Source: an uncultured Campylobacter sp.
Lineage (GTDB): Bacteria > Campylobacterota > Campylobacteria > Campylobacterales > Campylobacteraceae
DNA: 12,888 bases
Assembly (NCBI GenBank): GCA_905373295.1
Contig: CAJPSJ010000026.1
Coordinates: 1 to 12,888 of the forward strand
Direction of reading: 5' to 3'
Shown here: positions 1-7,099 of the stretch, one piece after another
How the letters are laid out: each line of letters begins with the position of its first letter
Numbering within the stretch: position 1 is the stretch's first letter
Made by a program: the position numbers and the translations under genes
The notes under the pieces: model-generated
Database searches by the model: none
Told to the model about the DNA's origin: nothing
The model's input: only the letters and a program-made list of their open reading frames with translations

Positions 1-137
1 GCATTGGCGACGATATCTGCTCTATCATCGTTTGCAAAGCCGCTTACGAAGCATTTTGCGCGATGTGCGACAGTAGTACTAACGCAGGTCTTGCAAGCGT
101 AGAGGACGCGATAAAAATCAGAGAAATCATCTCATGA
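1..137 (+). CDS. 3' end of an unidentified protein-coding gene
   Basis: An open frame enters from the left edge (first complete codon at position 3) and ends at the TGA at 135-137. The 44 visible residues run from IGDDICSIIV to AIKIREIIS. They are mostly helix-forming, contain three cysteines, and show no motif I can assign. The ATGA overlap with the hemH start at 134 points to a real, translationally coupled gene in one operon with hemH. From memory, a Gfo/Idh-type oxidoreductase gene precedes hemH in C. jejuni, but I cannot confirm that identity from this fragment. The other two plus-strand frames are interrupted by stops in this stretch. Confidence 0.7.
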   Translation, partial: IGDDICSIIVCKAAYEAFCAMCDSSTNAGLASVEDAIKIREIIS

Positions 138-1216
138 AAAAAGCCCTAATTTTGCTCAACATGGGCGGTCCGAACAATCTGAGCGAGGTTGAAGTTTTGT
201 TAAAAAATATGTTTAACGACCCCTTTATTTTGGGCGTTAAGAGTGATTTTTGGCGCAGCGTTTTGGCCTCTCTCATCGTAAAAAGCAGAACCGCATCGGC
301 GCGCAGCAACTACGAAAAATTGGGCGGGCGCTCGCCGATATGCTCCATCACCGCCGCTCTTTGCGAGCGGGTAAATTTACTCGCGCGAGCAAAATTAGGC
401 GCGGAGTTAAAATTTGAAAATGCGGCGAGTGTAAGCGCTGCAAATGAGCCGTCGCAAGACGTTTCATCGCAGAGCAAGCCGTCGCAAGAGGCACAGACAC
501 AAAACGAGGCGCCGCAGGATGAAAAACCGATAGACGAGCTAATTTGCGATTATGCGATGAATTACACGCCGCCATTTGCGGAGGATGTGTTTAAAAAATA
601 TGCGGATTTTGACGAGATAATTTTGATGCCTTTGTATCCGCACTTCTCAAAAACTACGGTGCAATCGAGCCTGTGCTCTGCCGAGGCGGCACTTAAACGG
701 CTCGGTATAAAAAATTATAAAACCATTGATATTTTCTACGACAACGCCGCTTACAACGAAATTTTACTAAATTTAATCGCAAGCTGCGTCGCGAAATTTA
801 GCGCGGATGAAATTTCGCAAATTTCGCTCATATTTTCCGCGCATTCGCTGCCTGTAAAAATGATCGCCGCAGGCGATCCATACGAGGCGCAGGTAGAGGC
901 GCACGTGCAAATTTTAAAAGATCTGCTGGCTGCGCGCGGGATTAAATTTAAAGAGATTATCTTGGCGTATCAATCCCGCCTAGGTCCCGTGAAGTGGCTA
1001 CAGCCCAATATCGCAGACGTTTTGCGGAATTTAAAAAGCAAAAAAGCGCTCATATTTCCGATCGCATTTTGCGTGGATAATTCAGAAACGAATTTCGAAT
1101 TAGATATTTTTTATAGACAGCTTGCGCGCGAGCTGAATTACGAATACTACGAAGTGTGCAAATGCCCGAACTCTCGCGAGGATTTCGCGAAATTTATACT
1201 CGCGCAAGCGCTGTAA
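134..1216 (+). CDS. hemH: Ferrochelatase with a low-complexity repeat insertion
   Basis: Ferrochelatase (protoporphyrin ferrochelatase) inserts Fe2+ into the porphyrin as the last step of protoheme synthesis, in the cytoplasm or at the inner face of the membrane. Family landmarks seen: the start KKALILLNMGGP, GGRSPI (65-70), MPLYPHFS (165-172), the catalytic-histidine motif FSAHSLP with H237, YQSRLGPVKWL (279-289), and the acidic metal-site motif around E318 in PIAFCVDNSETNFELD. At 360 residues it exceeds the roughly 300-320 usual for bacteria. The excess lies in residues about 91-136, a Gln/Ser/Glu/Pro-rich stretch with three 10-residue repeats (separate entry). All catalytic blocks are intact on both sides, so the enzyme is probably active. 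The ATG start at 134 overlaps the previous stop (ATGA). The gene converges on the ankyrin gene, with a terminator-like hairpin between them. Confidence 0.95.
   Translation: MKKALILLNMGGPNNLSEVEVLLKNMFNDPFILGVKSDFWRSVLASLIVKSRTASARSNYEKLGGRSPICSITAALCERVNLLARAKLGAELKFENAASVSAANEPSQDVSSQSKPSQEAQTQNEAPQDEKPIDELICDYAMNYTPPFAEDVFKKYADFDEIILMPLYPHFSKTTVQSSLCSAEAALKRLGIKNYKTIDIFYDNAAYNEILLNLIASCVAKFSADEISQISLIFSAHSLPVKMIAAGDPYEAQVEAHVQILKDLLAARGIKFKEIILAYQSRLGPVKWLQPNIADVLRNLKSKKALIFPIAFCVDNSETNFELDIFYRQLARELNYEYYEVCKCPNSREDFAKFILAQAL
446..535 (+). repeat. Three 30-bp in-frame repeats inside hemH
   Basis: Three 30-bp units start at 446, 476 and 506. The 13-mer AGCCGTCGCAAGA occurs exactly at 447-459 and 477-489, and a diverged copy starts about 507. 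They encode 10-residue units beginning EPSQD (105), KPSQE (115) and EAPQD (125). The spacing is a multiple of three, so gain or loss of a unit would keep the frame. In the ferrochelatase fold the stretch falls between the helix after GGRSP and the strand leading to AMNYTPP, where a short surface loop is expected. Confidence 0.8.
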
Positions 1217-1260
1217 ATTTAGAGATTAAATTTAACTTTTCTATTCGAGTTTTTATACTT

Positions 1261-1317
1261 TTGCGGAGTTCGCAAGTCAAATACAATGCCGATAAAATCG
1301 GCAAAATTTTATCTTTT
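1261..1317 (+). terminator. Hairpin pair and likely terminator after hemH
   Basis: Three stems lie 45-100 bp past the hemH stop. TTGCG/CGCAA pairs at 1261-1275. GCCGAT/ATCGGC pairs around an AAA loop at 1288-1302. GATAAAAT/ATTTTATC pairs around a 7-base loop at 1291-1313 and is followed directly by TTTTGTT. The second and third stems overlap and cannot form together. The T-run lies on the plus-strand side, so the third stem best fits an intrinsic terminator for hemH. On the minus strand no T-run follows, so I see no strong terminator for the convergent ankyrin gene. Confidence 0.5.
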
Positions 1318-1371
1318 GTTAATTAGATAGAATTTTAAATTTAATTATTTCGCAGCGAGTTGCGTAGCCGC

Positions 1372-2682
1372 TTACTGCTTTTGATCTTCCGCTTCCTTAC
1401 TAAATAAATTTCTTTTATATTCTTTATAGTCGTTAGTTAGCCTCTCGACTTCCTCTTTAGATATATGGAAGTTGGGATTTTTTATATTTCTTTCATCTGC
1501 CGTAAATTCTATCACGCGAACTTTTTTCCGCTCTACCGCAAATAGTATATACTCTTTGATATTTTTAAAGGTAGCGTTCTTGTCGGAACAATGTTTTTGT
1601 AAAAAAGCAAGTTCGAACCTAGCTTTAGTTGCTTTCTTATAATATTCGCTTTCTATATCATACCTATATTCTTTATAGCATTTATCATCATACATTCTTT
1701 TTAAAAATTCATCGTTTGGGATTCCGCCTATATCATATTGCAAAAGTAGATCTATCATAGCTCCGGGCTCGGGCACGTCTAACAGATCGCCATATACCGA
1801 TTTATAAAGCCTAAACTCCTCTACTCCATATCTTTTATGGGTATTCTTTATGTTTCTATAGCTCGGTATCTCCTCTAGTTTATTTGAAACGGAGACCTCT
1901 CCCATATTGAAAGTGGAGTAGGTATACGGTCTATAACCACTCTCTAGCACCATTTTCATTATATCGTACATATTGTTTCTAACTAGGTGGCTGATAAAAT
2001 AATATGGCTCGCCTCCGCCGCTAAAAAGAACCTCTTTCGTGCGGTAATGTATGATCGGAGTAGCGTTTTCGTCAAAGCTTACAGAATCTATCCAATTTTC
2101 GACATCTCTAATGCCGTAGGTTTCTTGCACTATCTCTACTTCGTCAAACTTAACTCCGCTATCTAGTAAAAGCCTAACCGACTTAGTGGCGTTATTTTCC
2201 ATAGCGTATGCCATAGGAGATAGCTCGTAATTATCTTTCTTATGAGGATCGGCACCCATCTCTATCAGCTTTTTTGCTGTCTTTTCGTCATCGTAAAAGC
2301 TAGCGTACATCAAAGGGGTAACGCCGAAATGAAGAGGGGTATCTACGCTTATATTATTATCCTGCATAAATTTTAAAATTTTATCCGTATCTTTTGATTT
2401 TAAACTCCTGCGTAAAAGTTCCATCGTGGGGTTATCTCTAACCTCCTCTTCGTCTATATCCCAATATCTATAGCCAACTGCGTTTATCTCCTTTTGCGTT
2501 ACGTATTTAGCTAGCTCGGAGTTAGGATCTACTTTGGTATTTGCAGTGACGGTATAGTGATGGGAGGTTGATTTAAATCTGCCGGTCTGAACTTTGAGCG
2601 CCAAGGCAAAAAGACCTATAAAAACAACTATATAAAATATACCTTTAAAGATGTTTTTTATGATTTTAAGCAAGGTCTTCAA
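1372..2682 (-). CDS. Membrane-anchored ankyrin-repeat protein, function unknown
   Basis: The 436-residue protein starts with a short basic segment and one hydrophobic helix (about 10-29), then KVQTGR, so it looks like a single-pass membrane protein or uncleaved signal anchor with the bulk most likely outside the cytoplasm. Ankyrin-type repeats follow: a degenerate one at about 86-118, clear ones at about 119-150 (VTPLMYAS, LIEMGADP) and 151-182 (LSPMAYAM, LLLDSGV), and a weak one near 226-257. The rest, rich in Tyr, Lys and Glu, I do not recognise. Ankyrin repeats usually bind proteins; no partner is evident. The start is TTG at 2680-2682, supported by AAGGA six bases upstream; an in-frame TAG lies just above and the next ATG is at residue 87. 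The coding DNA is visibly more AT-rich than the genes on either side, which suggests separate acquisition. It stands alone, convergent with hemH. Confidence 0.85.
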   Translation of the reverse strand: MKTLLKIIKNIFKGIFYIVVFIGLFALALKVQTGRFKSTSHHYTVTANTKVDPNSELAKYVTQKEINAVGYRYWDIDEEEVRDNPTMELLRRSLKSKDTDKILKFMQDNNISVDTPLHFGVTPLMYASFYDDEKTAKKLIEMGADPHKKDNYELSPMAYAMENNATKSVRLLLDSGVKFDEVEIVQETYGIRDVENWIDSVSFDENATPIIHYRTKEVLFSGGGEPYYFISHLVRNNMYDIMKMVLESGYRPYTYSTFNMGEVSVSNKLEEIPSYRNIKNTHKRYGVEEFRLYKSVYGDLLDVPEPGAMIDLLLQYDIGGIPNDEFLKRMYDDKCYKEYRYDIESEYYKKATKARFELAFLQKHCSDKNATFKNIKEYILFAVERKKVRVIEFTADERNIKNPNFHISKEEVERLTNDYKEYKRNLFSKEAEDQKQ

Positions 2683-2688
2683 ATTTGA

Positions 2689-2693
2689 TCCTT
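2689..2693 (-). promoter_or_regulatory. Shine-Dalgarno AAGGA that fixes a TTG start
   Basis: AAGGA on the minus strand sits six bases before the TTG codon at 2680-2682. It is the only start-supporting signal between the upstream in-frame TAG and residue 87 of the ankyrin-repeat gene, so it decides the start. Confidence 0.7.
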
Positions 2694-2781
2694 CAGCCTT
2701 AAAACACTAGCCTGTAAAGAGCTTTAGCTTTTAAGCAAAACCTAAAGCGACAACTCGTTTTATTTCCCCGAAAGTGCCGCG

Positions 2782-2787
2782 ATTATA
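2782..2787 (-). promoter_or_regulatory. Probable sigma-70 -10 element for the ankyrin gene
   Basis: On the minus strand the bases before the hexamer read GTTA, followed by TATAAT, a perfect -10 box. It lies about 100 bases upstream of the TTG start. Campylobacter sigma-70 promoters have a strong -10 and a poorly conserved -35; the expected -35 position here reads GTGAAA, which is not convincing. The rest of the 237-bp gap (2683-2919) is AT-rich and shows no gene. Confidence 0.45.
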
Positions 2788-2919
2788 TAACGATGAGGAT
2801 TAACTTTCACTTATACCAAAAAATTTTATCTATTTTTGCGGCTTACATTGTGTTTGAGCTTCAAAACATAGAAAATAAACCGCACTGATAAAGTCTAAAT
2901 TTAACCCCCAAGCTAAATT

Positions 2920-4176
2920 TCAGAGCTTTCCTTGCGCGCCTTTATAGACGTTTTTCACATCGTAAACCAGCGATCCCGTGTAATCAAGCTCGAAAAATTG
3001 CTTATGCGCCACGGCGATTACGACGCAGTCAAATTTGCGCAAGTCGGGCTTTTGCAGTAGATCGATATCGTAGTATCTCTTGGCGTCGGCGGCGCTCGCC
3101 CAAGGATCATAGACGCTTACCTCGCAGCCGAAATTTTTAAGCTCGTTTATCATATCCACGACGCGCGTATTGCGGGTGTCGGGGCAGTTTTCTTTAAACG
3201 TAAGCCCCAAGATCAAGACCTTCGCGCCCTTGACCTTTTCATCGTATTTTATCATCATCTTAACGACCTCCGTAGCGACGTAACTTCCCATATTATCGTT
3301 GATACGGCGGCTTGAGAGGATGATTTCGGGGTGATAGCCCACCTCGGTCGCTTTCTGCGCCAGATAGTACGGATCGATGCCGATACAGTGTCCGCCCACG
3401 AGCCCCGGACGGAAGCTTAAGAAATTCCACTTCGTAGCCGCCGCGTCGATGACGTCGTTGGTGTTGATACCGAGTTTGCCGAACAGGATTGCAAGCTCGT
3501 TGATAAAGCCGATATTGATGTCGCGCTGGGTGTTTTCGATCACCTTCGCGGCTTCGGCGACCTTTATGCTGCTAGCGCGAAAAGTGCCGTTTTGCAGGAT
3601 GCTAAGATAGACGCTATCTACGACGTCCAAAGCCTCTGGGGTGCTTGCCGAGACGATCTTTTTGATCTTTGTGACGGTGTGAATTTTATCGCCAGGATTT
3701 ATCCGCTCGGGCGAATATCCGCAGAAAAAATCGCGGTTAAATTTTAGCCCGCTGGCTCGCTCCAACACTGGCACGCAGTCCTCCTCCGTAGCGCCTGGAT
3801 AGACGGTGCTTTCATACACGACGATGTCGCCATTTTTGAGCACGGCTCCGACGCTTTCGCTAGCCTTGATTAGCGGCGTGAGATCTGGGCGATTTAGCCT
3901 ATCTACGGGCGTCGGCACGCACACGATATAAAAATTACTCTGCCTCATATCATCTAGCTTCGCGCTAAATTTAAGCCCGTTTTGAATCGCCGCGGCAAGC
4001 TCCTCGTCGCTAAGCTCCAGCGTGCGATCATGCCCGCCGCGCAGCTCCTCTATGCGCTCCTGAGCTACGTCAAAGCCCACGACCTCGTGTTTCGCCGCAA
4101 ACGCCGCAGCCAAAGGAAGCCCAACGTAGCCAAGTCCGATTATCGCTATTTTCATTTTTCCCTCATTTGCTTTCAT
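2920..4176 (-). CDS. UDP-N-acetylhexosamine/UDP-glucose-type 6-dehydrogenase (TviB/WbpA-like)
   Basis: NAD-dependent four-electron oxidation of a UDP-sugar at C6 to the uronic acid, in the cytoplasm, feeding surface polysaccharide or glycan synthesis. The N-terminal Rossmann motif IIGLGYVGLPLA is at 12-23, CVPTPVD at 86-92 and YSPERINPG at 154-162. The central domain has EAAKVIENTQRDINI with K211 and N215. The catalytic cysteine is C264 in GGHCIGIDPYYL. The C-terminal domain has GLTFKENCPDTRNTR (324-338) and ends in VYDVKNVYKG. All key residues are present, and 418 residues is normal. The pattern resembles the TviB/WbpO/CapL branch (UDP-GlcNAc or UDP-GalNAc) more than Ugd, but the substrate cannot be fixed by eye. 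Two starts are possible: ATG 4174-4176 after GAGG, or ATG 4153-4155 (MKIAIIGLG) after GAGGG. No glycan genes adjoin it; it sits alone between spacers. Confidence 0.9.
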   Translation of the reverse strand: MKANEGKMKIAIIGLGYVGLPLAAAFAAKHEVVGFDVAQERIEELRGGHDRTLELSDEELAAAIQNGLKFSAKLDDMRQSNFYIVCVPTPVDRLNRPDLTPLIKASESVGAVLKNGDIVVYESTVYPGATEEDCVPVLERASGLKFNRDFFCGYSPERINPGDKIHTVTKIKKIVSASTPEALDVVDSVYLSILQNGTFRASSIKVAEAAKVIENTQRDINIGFINELAILFGKLGINTNDVIDAAATKWNFLSFRPGLVGGHCIGIDPYYLAQKATEVGYHPEIILSSRRINDNMGSYVATEVVKMMIKYDEKVKGAKVLILGLTFKENCPDTRNTRVVDMINELKNFGCEVSVYDPWASAADAKRYYDIDLLQKPDLRKFDCVVIAVAHKQFFELDYTGSLVYDVKNVYKGAQGKL

Positions 4177-4338
4177 ATTTTCCTCTTTTCTTTGCGTTAA
4201 ATTTCATCGTTAATTCCGCAGCCAAACTCGCTAAATTTCATGCTCGCATTGCGCGTCTTAAAATTTAACGCTGCAAGCTCGCTCGCCGTTTTACTTGCGT
4301 TACTTGCGCGACGACAAATTTAAAATTTTGCCTTGACG

Positions 4339-4366
4339 CGGAATTTTACGCCACGGCAAAATTCCG
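4339..4366. repeat. Perfect 9-bp inverted repeat CGGAATTTT / AAAATTCCG
   Basis: CGGAATTTT (4339-4347) and AAAATTCCG (4358-4366) are exact reverse complements around a 10-base loop. Neither side is followed by a T-run, so it does not look like an intrinsic terminator. AAAATTCCG also occurs directly near 4484 and at about 11950, 12164 and 12647, all in non-coding DNA, so the arms belong to a dispersed word rather than to one site. Confidence 0.7.
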
Positions 4367-4368
4367 TA

Positions 4369-4438
4369 TCGCGATAAAATTCAGTTGCTTTAGCGCAGCG
4401 AGCGACACAGCACGAAATCCCGCGTCGCGATAGAATTT
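4369..4438. repeat. Duplicated 14-mer TCGCGATARAATTY
   Basis: TCGCGATAAAATTC at 4369-4382 and TCGCGATAGAATTT at 4425-4438 are 56 bp apart. A third copy, TCGCGATAAAATTT, is at 12547-12560 in the other large spacer, about 8 kb away. The palindrome TATCGCGATA overlaps the first copy (4367-4376). Confidence 0.7.
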
Positions 4439-4533
4439 CATCTTCGTGCCGTTAAAATTTTGCGCCGCTAAATTTTACGCCGCCAAAATTCCGCGCCGTA
4501 AAATTTTAAAAAACCTCGCGAAATTTAGCAAAT

Positions 4534-6354
4534 TTAATCTTTAATTTCAACTGCCTCATCCTTGATCTCGACCTTTTGCGTGGCGTTTGCGTCGGCTGCG
4601 GGCTTTAGATAGCCCTCCTCTATCAAAATTCCTACCGCTCGCTTAAAGATCGGCAGCGCATTTTGAGCGGCGTAGTAGCTGCCCTTTTTAGGCTCGCGCA
4701 CCAAAACGCCGATCGTGTAGCTGGTATCTGCGTCGTTGGCAAAGCCGAAAAACGAGCTGTTATAGGCGCTCGAATAGCCGCCCCCCTTAGCGATACGCGC
4801 AGTGCCCGTCTTGCCGCCGATTTGCAGCCCCGCTACCCGCCCTTTGCGCCCCGTGCCACTCTCAACCGTTTTGATTAAAATTCCTTTTATTACGTCAGCG
4901 GTAGGTTTAGAGATTACCTGGCGGGTTTCGCTTTCGTTAACGGTGTAAGTTTTGCCATTATTTTCGAGATTTTCGACTAGGCGCGGGCTAATCATGACGC
5001 CGCCGTTATTAAAGACGGTATAGGCATTGAGCATCTGAAGGAAAGTCATCTGCGCGCCGTAGCCGTAGCTGATCGTGGCTTTGTAAATTTTATTATTCAG
5101 GCTTTTGACGCTCGGAATATTACCGCTCTGCTCATACGGCAGATCGATACCCGTTTTTTGCGACATACCGAAGTTCATCAGCCCGTCATAAATAGCCTGC
5201 CCCTCCAGCCGCTCTGAAATTTTAATCATTCCAATATTTGAGCTGTGGATGATGATCTCCTCGCCGCTCATCTGCTTTGCAGGATGCGTATCGCGGATCG
5301 TGCGAGTACCAAGCTTATAGCTGCCGTTATAGGTGTTGATGATCTCTCCCGGTTTGACGGCTTTGGCATCATAGGCGATTGCGAAAATTATCGGCTTCAT
5401 AATCGAGCCCACTTCGTAGGCGTATTCGCTCGCGGTAAAATTTAAATTCTTAAGATCGTTTTTCGTGATGTTTGAGGGGTCATAGCGGGCATTGGTCGCA
5501 AGGGATAAAATTTTGCCCGTTTTGGAGTTCATAATGCCCACCACGATTTCTCGCGCATCGTAATTATCAGCGCCCTCATCGCTTAGGCGCTCTATCTTTC
5601 TTTGCAGCGTTAGCGGCACGCTTAGACGGACGTTGTAGCCGTCGATCCTGCCCGTTTTTTTGCTGCTACGCTCTAGGATGATGTTGCCGCCGATATCGCG
5701 CGGGCCCACGATAAACTCATCTCTAACCGGCGCTAGATAATACTCATAGTACTTCTCGATCCCCTTAATTCCGCTAACCTTAGTGATACCATCAACCTCT
5801 TTTTTATTGATATAGCCGATTAACGGAGTGAGCGAATCGCCGACATTGTAGCTGCGCTTTTCGCCGCTTTCGGTCACGCTCATGCGGATAGGCGGATTTA
5901 GCCTGCCGTTTGCGCCTATGAAGCTGACGAAGACCTTTTTTAAATTTAGCTTATACGCAAGCTCTTTTAGATGCACGGCGGTTTTGGCGTCGATCTTATA
6001 CGACAGCACGGTCGTACCGCCAGAGCCCTCGATCGCGCTTTTGACGCGCTTTTCGCTATCGCCCGTATAGATGCAATAAAGCCGCACGAAAAGATCAAGC
6101 TTGTTTTTATCGATGCTGCGCGCATCGACGCTAACTTTGTAGAGTTTGACGGAATTTGCCGCGACGTAGTTATCTTTTGCGATTATCGCGCCGCGGATCG
6201 CGCTGTTGGTTTCATTGACATCCAGGCGCGGTAACTTGCGCTCGGTGCTGCCCCAAAAATATAAAATCGCCAAAAATACGAAAAGCGCCGCTGGCACGAA
6301 TATAAACATCACGATAATCATACCGACCGAGGAGCTTTTATCTCTTTGCCACAT
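4534..6354 (-). CDS. ftsI: Class B penicillin-binding protein, septal transpeptidase (FtsI/PBP3 type)
   Basis: Peptidoglycan D,D-transpeptidase of the divisome, anchored in the inner membrane with its catalytic domain in the periplasm. A short cytoplasmic tail is followed by one transmembrane helix (about 11-34). The non-catalytic dimerisation region (about 50-240) contains SAIRGAIIAKDN (51-62). The transpeptidase domain carries the three active-site motifs: S317-I-M-K320 (nucleophile S317), S371-S372-N373, and K515-T516-G517-T518 in GGKTGTA. No glycosyltransferase domain is present, so it is class B; 606 residues fits. FtsI is favoured over PBP2/MrdA by the VGSIMKP and KTGTARIA contexts, but the two are hard to separate by eye. 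The extreme C-terminus repeats VEIKD (595-599, 602-606), an Asp/Glu/Lys tail outside the fold. The ATG start has only a weak purine-rich upstream stretch. It lies 61 bp after aat, possibly in the same transcript. Confidence 0.88.
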   Translation of the reverse strand: MWQRDKSSSVGMIIVMFIFVPAALFVFLAILYFWGSTERKLPRLDVNETNSAIRGAIIAKDNYVAANSVKLYKVSVDARSIDKNKLDLFVRLYCIYTGDSEKRVKSAIEGSGGTTVLSYKIDAKTAVHLKELAYKLNLKKVFVSFIGANGRLNPPIRMSVTESGEKRSYNVGDSLTPLIGYINKKEVDGITKVSGIKGIEKYYEYYLAPVRDEFIVGPRDIGGNIILERSSKKTGRIDGYNVRLSVPLTLQRKIERLSDEGADNYDAREIVVGIMNSKTGKILSLATNARYDPSNITKNDLKNLNFTASEYAYEVGSIMKPIIFAIAYDAKAVKPGEIINTYNGSYKLGTRTIRDTHPAKQMSGEEIIIHSSNIGMIKISERLEGQAIYDGLMNFGMSQKTGIDLPYEQSGNIPSVKSLNNKIYKATISYGYGAQMTFLQMLNAYTVFNNGGVMISPRLVENLENNGKTYTVNESETRQVISKPTADVIKGILIKTVESGTGRKGRVAGLQIGGKTGTARIAKGGGYSSAYNSSFFGFANDADTSYTIGVLVREPKKGSYYAAQNALPIFKRAVGILIEEGYLKPAADANATQKVEIKDEAVEIKD

Positions 6355-6380
6355 CTTATTTCTTTAAAATTCTAAATTCC

Positions 6381-6394
6381 GCGTATTTTTACGC
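6381..6394. other. Small hairpin between aat and ftsI
   Basis: GCGTA and TACGC form a perfect 5-bp stem around a TTTT loop (AAAA on the minus strand) inside the 61-bp gap. No T-run follows on the minus strand, so readthrough from aat into ftsI is expected. It may have no function. Confidence 0.35.
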
Positions 6395-6415
6395 TGCCGC
6401 ATTTTAAGCTTTGGC

Positions 6416-7099
6416 TCAATGCTGCGCTCCGCGCGGAACTTTAAGATCCGCAAAACGCTCAAAGCCGCTATCTTGCGCACTAAGCTCAGCAAATAGAGCA
6501 AGGAATTCCGCTCGCGGCATCTCTTTAGCGCCCATAAATTTCAGATGCTCGTTCATAATCTGACAATCGATTAAAAAGCCGAAATTTGCAAGCACCTCAC
6601 AAAGCCTAATCAGCGCGACTTTCGAAGCGTTGCTCTTTAGACTCAGCATACTCTCGCCGCAAAACACACGCCCAAAAATTAGCCCGTATAGCCCACCCAC
6701 AAGCTCGCCGTCCTCGTACGCCTCGACGCTGTGAGCGTAGCCGTCTGCTGCCAAATGCGAGTAAGCCTGCACGATCTGCTCGCTGATCCACGTGCCGTCG
6801 CTCTCTTTTTTGCGCACGTCTTTGCAGCGCTCGATGAAGCCCTTAAAATTCGCGTCAAATTTAACGTCATATCGCTTAAGATAGGGCTTAATGGACTTTT
6901 GCACGCGTACTTCGCGTGGATCAAGCACTGCGCGCGGATCGGGCGACCACCATAAAATCGGCTCATCCTCGTTAAACCACGGAAATATCCCTGCGCTATA
7001 AGCGCTAAGCAAGCAATCCTCGCTCAGATCGCCGCCACTTGCAAGCGGCGCAAAATCGGGCGCATCCATAGGATCTGGAAAATCGTAAAACCGAGCCAT
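6416..7099 (-). CDS. aat: Leucyl/phenylalanyl-tRNA--protein transferase
   Basis: Aat moves Leu or Phe from aminoacyl-tRNA onto proteins whose N-terminus is Lys or Arg, making N-degrons for ClpS-ClpAP in the cytoplasm. Signature blocks seen: SAGIFPWFNEDEPILWWSPDPRAVL (35-59, the WWSPDPR hallmark at 50-56), TWISEQIVQAY (103-113), GYAHSVEAYEDGELVGGLYG (120-139), FCGESMLS (146-153) and IDCQIMNEHL.FMGA (177-190). At 227 residues it is of normal length. The ATG overlaps the clpA stop by one base (TAATG), a classic coupling arrangement. Position right after clpS and clpA places the enzyme that makes the degrons with the machine that reads them. The C-terminus after residue 210 is variable in the family. 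Confidence 0.95.
   Translation of the reverse strand: MARFYDFPDPMDAPDFAPLASGGDLSEDCLLSAYSAGIFPWFNEDEPILWWSPDPRAVLDPREVRVQKSIKPYLKRYDVKFDANFKGFIERCKDVRKKESDGTWISEQIVQAYSHLAADGYAHSVEAYEDGELVGGLYGLIFGRVFCGESMLSLKSNASKVALIRLCEVLANFGFLIDCQIMNEHLKFMGAKEMPRAEFLALFAELSAQDSGFERFADLKVPRGAQH

Larger units (their letters stand above)
4177..4533. other. 357-bp non-coding spacer packed with RAATTY hexamers
   Basis: No credible gene is present in any frame. By hand I count about 15 RAATTY hexamers (mostly AAATTT, AAATTC, GAATTT), one per 24 bp, set in CG-rich linkers such as GCGCCGC. Between 4452 and 4512 four AAAATTTT/AAAATTCC-type blocks recur every 14-17 bp with CGCCG-like spacers, like a decayed tandem array. 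The stretch also holds a perfect 9-bp inverted repeat and a duplicated 14-mer (separate entries). It must contain the promoter of the UDP-sugar dehydrogenase if that gene is not read from ftsI, but I see no convincing -10 box. Confidence 0.75.

Noticed and set aside
348..575. Minus-strand open frame across the hemH repeat
   Set aside because: It is a shadow of the hemH frame; the plus-strand frame carries all ferrochelatase motifs.
2797..2820. Sigma-54 promoter before the ankyrin gene (TTGGTA-like word)
   Set aside because: The GC dinucleotide of the -12 element is missing at the right distance; the sigma-70 -10 box at 2782-2787 explains the site better.
2896..2920. TAAATTTA ... TAAATTT inverted repeat as a terminator for the UDP-sugar dehydrogenase gene
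   Set aside because: The stem is only A/T, the loop is 10 bases and no T-run follows, and AAATTT is self-complementary and common in this DNA.
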